From CAWGCE01 sp964480915 (GTDB lineage Bacteria; Planctomycetota; Planctomycetia; Pirellulales; Pirellulaceae), in NCBI GenBank assembly GCA_964480915.1, contig CAYZRS010000062.1:1-26101 (forward strand): 26,101 nucleotides of DNA, written 5' to 3'. A model generated the notes under the pieces. It was not told where the DNA came from. It worked only from the letters and a program-made list of their open reading frames with translations, and searched no databases. A program made the position numbers and the translations under genes. Of this stretch, positions 23,749-26,101 are shown piece after piece; positions within the stretch are counted from its first letter, which is position 1; each line of letters opens with the position of its first letter.

Positions 23749-25698
23749 CTATTCTTCCGCCGTCGCTTTCGCGAGTACCGTCGCAAACGAGCATTCGGCC
23801 AATTGGCCGAACAGACGTTCGCCTGTCATTTTTGCTTTCGACAGGCTGGGGGAACGGACGCCGCACAGAAACCGTGCAAACGTTGTGGGCACATCAAGAC
23901 AGCTTGGCTCATGCTGAGAACGGAACTCGATGGCTCGCTGCCAAACAGCCGCATCGATCGCGGAATCAGTCGACGTTTCGAGTGCAATCGGCTGTTCCTC
24001 CAGGCACCAGTTGCAATGCCCACAAGCGGCAGCGCGATTTTCGCCAAAATGGGCCGCCAGCGCATTCGTCTGACAGCCGTCCAACGCCATTAAACTGAGC
24101 AGTTGCTGCAGACGGGCCAATTCACGCTCTTGGCGGGCCAAGCAGCGTTCGTGCAGATCGGCCGCCAATGCTGCGATATCCTTGGGCTGTTTCTGTTGCC
24201 GAAATGAATGCTGTACTTTGCTGGCTTTTAATTCCAGCCAACCCCGCTCGGCCAAAAAGTCCATCGCTTTGACAACGCGGTTGCGTTCGGTGTTCAAATT
24301 CGCCACCGCCGCATCGATATCCAAATGGAACCAAGTCCTGGCCTGCCGCGATTGCTTTAGCAGGCTGGCCACAAACTCGCGGCGTTCGTCAACGAATTGG
24401 TCGAGAATTTCGGCCGACGAGACCAGCGGTTTGAATCGATATTCGCCGTAGATTGGCGTACCGCCCTGCAAGTAGCCATCAAGCTCCAAGTAGGTCAACA
24501 ACGTTTTCAAGACAAGATCACGGATGTCGTGTCGGTTTTGTAGATCGTAGATGCTGACCGCAAATTTTTCTGGCTGGGCGAACAGGTCACGCAAGAAGGA
24601 CAAAAGCGAATCGTAGGTTGGCGTGTCGCCGTAGGCGAAATTCTCAAGGGCACGCAGATCATCGGTGCAGACTAACGATTCGCAGATCGATTCCAAACCG
24701 TCCCGTCCGGCGCGACCGATTTCCTGCGAGTAGCTCTCGAGACTCTTGGCCAGGTTGTAATGATAGACGTACCGAATGTCCGACTTATCGATGCCCATGC
24801 CGAACGCGATCGTCGCCACGATGATGGCCTGATCGCTGTTCAAAAACCAATCCTGCGTTTCCGCCCGCAATTCCGGCTTCATGCCGGCATGGTACGGTTT
24901 AGCCGGCAAACCGGCCGCCTTCAACACGTCGGCCACCTCCACCGCCGTTTTCTGCAACGTCACGTAAACGATGGTCGCCGCCGGCGGACGACTTTGGATC
25001 CGTGCGACCAACGTTTCGGCTCGTTCCGAACGGCCGACGGCGGTGGTGCGGAGCGTCAAATTCGGCCGGTAAAATCCAGTGGTGATCGCCGCATCAGGAT
25101 CAATGCGAAACTCACGCCGGATATCTTCCAGAACTTGTGGCGTCGCCGTGGCCGTCAAAGCCAGCGTCCGTTCGGCGCCGCAATCGACCGCCGCGCGAGC
25201 CAGTTTGAGATAGTCGGGACGAAACGCGTGCCCCCATTCAGAAATGCAGTGTGCCTCGTCCACAGCAAACAACGAAATCGGCAGCTCTTCCAACAATCCA
25301 CGAAACCGCTCGTTATTAAACCGCTCGGGTGCAACGTAGACCAATCGCAGCTCACGAGAGCGCAGCCGATCCATGGCGGAACGATATTCGTCCTGGGTCA
25401 GGGTCGAATCGAACCGGACCGCCGCGATTCCTTTTTGCGTCAAAGCATCAATTTGATCCTTCATCAACGCGATCAATGGCGAGACCACCAACGTGACCCC
25501 TGAAAAAACCACCGACGGAAGCTGATAACAGATCGATTTCCCGCCGCCCGTCGGAAATACCGCCGCGGCCGACCGGCCAGCGACCAGCGTCTGGATGACC
25601 TCACGCTGGCCGGGCAAGAACTGGTCGAAACCGAAGTCCTCCCTCAGAATGAAATCCAGATCGCTGGTAATTTGCTCGGTGTTTTGCCTGACCATCAT
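23749..25698 (-). CDS. recQ: RecQ-family ATP-dependent DNA helicase
   Basis: A 649-residue 3'-5' DNA helicase used in recombination and fork repair. The motor is complete: Walker A TGGGKS (50-55), DEAH (147-150), the RecQ aromatic-rich loop CISEWGHAFRPDY (151-163), LTATAT (181-186) and motif VI QEIGRAGRDG (325-334). A winged-helix-like region covers about 380-500. A four-cysteine zinc cluster (Cys542, Cys559, Cys562, Cys565, in CGHCNWC) comes after it. In Escherichia coli RecQ the zinc cluster comes directly after the motor, so the order differs. A C-terminal region of about 80 residues (RFLCGVRSPSLSKAKMTG, FGQLAECSF) replaces the HRDC domain. This matches a RecQ subfamily rather than classical RecQ, so the symbol is used loosely. 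The ATG at 25698 is followed by a second ATG; AGGG lies about ten bases upstream. Confidence 0.92.
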   Translation of the reverse strand: MMVRQNTEQITSDLDFILREDFGFDQFLPGQREVIQTLVAGRSAAAVFPTGGGKSICYQLPSVVFSGVTLVVSPLIALMKDQIDALTQKGIAAVRFDSTLTQDEYRSAMDRLRSRELRLVYVAPERFNNERFRGLLEELPISLFAVDEAHCISEWGHAFRPDYLKLARAAVDCGAERTLALTATATPQVLEDIRREFRIDPDAAITTGFYRPNLTLRTTAVGRSERAETLVARIQSRPPAATIVYVTLQKTAVEVADVLKAAGLPAKPYHAGMKPELRAETQDWFLNSDQAIIVATIAFGMGIDKSDIRYVYHYNLAKSLESYSQEIGRAGRDGLESICESLVCTDDLRALENFAYGDTPTYDSLLSFLRDLFAQPEKFAVSIYDLQNRHDIRDLVLKTLLTYLELDGYLQGGTPIYGEYRFKPLVSSAEILDQFVDERREFVASLLKQSRQARTWFHLDIDAAVANLNTERNRVVKAMDFLAERGWLELKASKVQHSFRQQKQPKDIAALAADLHERCLARQERELARLQQLLSLMALDGCQTNALAAHFGENRAAACGHCNWCLEEQPIALETSTDSAIDAAVWQRAIEFRSQHEPSCLDVPTTFARFLCGVRSPSLSKAKMTGERLFGQLAECSFATVLAKATAEE

Positions 25699-26101
25699 TA
25701 TCTGATCCCTGGGGCTTACTAAACGACAACACTGTACACATGATCACATCACAGTCAACCAATGGGTCGCTTTGCAGGCGTTTCTCGGTTCAATTCGCCA
25801 ACGGCAGCCTTCCTTTGCGGCGTACCCAACGTGAGAGGCGATTCAGAAAATTGTTAGAAACTTCATATTGAGGGCTTGTGTTCGAAATTCTGCTGGGTAA
25901 CTTAATTAACGGTTGCTGCCACGAGTGCCCCCCGCCTGAGGGGAACGGGCCGCCACCCATGCTGATTCGTCATCACGAGCATTAAGGAAACGCCAGTGCA
26001 CCCGACCTCCATTGCCGAGTCAAACTTAGTGCCAGTACGTCGATTCTTCATTTGGTGAAGAGTCAGCGTAGTGGCATTTTTTGTGCCTTGAGTCAAGCAA
26101 T
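25699..26101. other. Region without a supported gene (403 bp)
   Basis: Besides the recQ promoter candidate I see no gene. A 64-codon minus-strand frame (25902-26096) has no recognisable features. GATTCTTCA (26042-26050) pairs with TGAAGAGTC (26056-26064), nine pairs with one G-T, around a five-base loop. It is followed 14 bases later by a run of six T, so it might end a plus-strand transcript that starts nearby. CCCC/GGGG with a six-base loop lies near 25928-25941. Confidence 0.4.
25731..25758 (-). promoter_or_regulatory. Candidate housekeeping promoter of recQ
   Basis: On the minus strand TTGACT (25758-25753) and TACAGT (25736-25731) are 16 bases apart, close to the sigma-70 consensus (five of six and four of six). 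The expected start of transcription gives a leader of about 25 bases before the recQ ATG. The spacer contains the palindrome TGATCA. Confidence 0.45.

Noticed and set aside
25902..26096. A 64-codon minus-strand frame at the right edge
   Set aside because: No domain, weak start context and overlap with a hairpin; not enough to call a gene.
1..26101. CRISPR array, insertion sequence or prophage
   Set aside because: No regularly spaced repeats, transposase, integrase or phage structural gene is visible on either strand.

Overview
The window looks like a piece of a planctomycete chromosome, most likely Pirellulales (Rhodopirellula-like). The evidence is indirect but consistent. It has two ECF sigma factors, one in the planctomycete Sig-70_X6 style linked to a Ser/Thr kinase with a WD40 tail. 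Four secreted proteins end in PEP-CTERM-type sorting tails, two of them after dockerin-like repeats of the form GDANLDGTVDGQDFLAWN. There are polysaccharide-degrading enzymes, moderate GC, few strong Shine-Dalgarno sites and a tRNA without an encoded CCA. I see no insertion sequence, phage gene or CRISPR array.

Layout from left to right. (1) Positions 1-46 are the 3' half of a CAT-anticodon tRNA. (2) 298-6378, minus strand: an ECF sigma factor, a PQQ-like beta-propeller exported protein (8-bp overlap with the sigma gene) and a membrane Ser/Thr kinase with a WD40 sensor region, probably one regulatory unit. (3) 6379-6774: a divergent spacer with two consecutive nested hairpins, a candidate structured RNA. 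(4) 6775-10455: a convergent pair, a ThuA-domain protein and a PL6 alginate lyase-like enzyme. Both carry the same dockerin-like plus PEP-CTERM tail, nearly identical in DNA over 54 bp. (5) 10681-12693: a class C beta-lactamase-fold serine hydrolase with a helical, TPR-like tail. (6) 13084-19979, all minus: a DUF4864-like membrane protein, an ECF sigma factor, its RskA-like anti-sigma factor, a DUF4394 protein, a DUF4331 protein, a TPR protein and a HupE/UreJ-like membrane protein. (7) 20324-25698, minus: a free-standing M41 (FtsH-type) protease domain, a large DUF5060 glycosidase-like protein and a RecQ-family helicase with a late zinc cluster. (8) 25699-26101: a promoter-like site for recQ and otherwise no gene.

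The best candidate for an under-described system is region 6. The sigma/anti-sigma pair sits at the head of four genes for exported or membrane proteins. A similar promoter-like bipartite element (TTGCATCTG-N15-CGTAAA and TTGCTTCTG-N16-CGTATT) lies before the sigma gene and before the DUF4394 gene, which suggests a self-regulated ECF regulon. A perfect 13-bp hairpin separates the DUF4331 gene from the TPR/HupE genes, and the last two genes are coupled by an ATGA overlap. All functional links here are inferred from sequence and gene order only.
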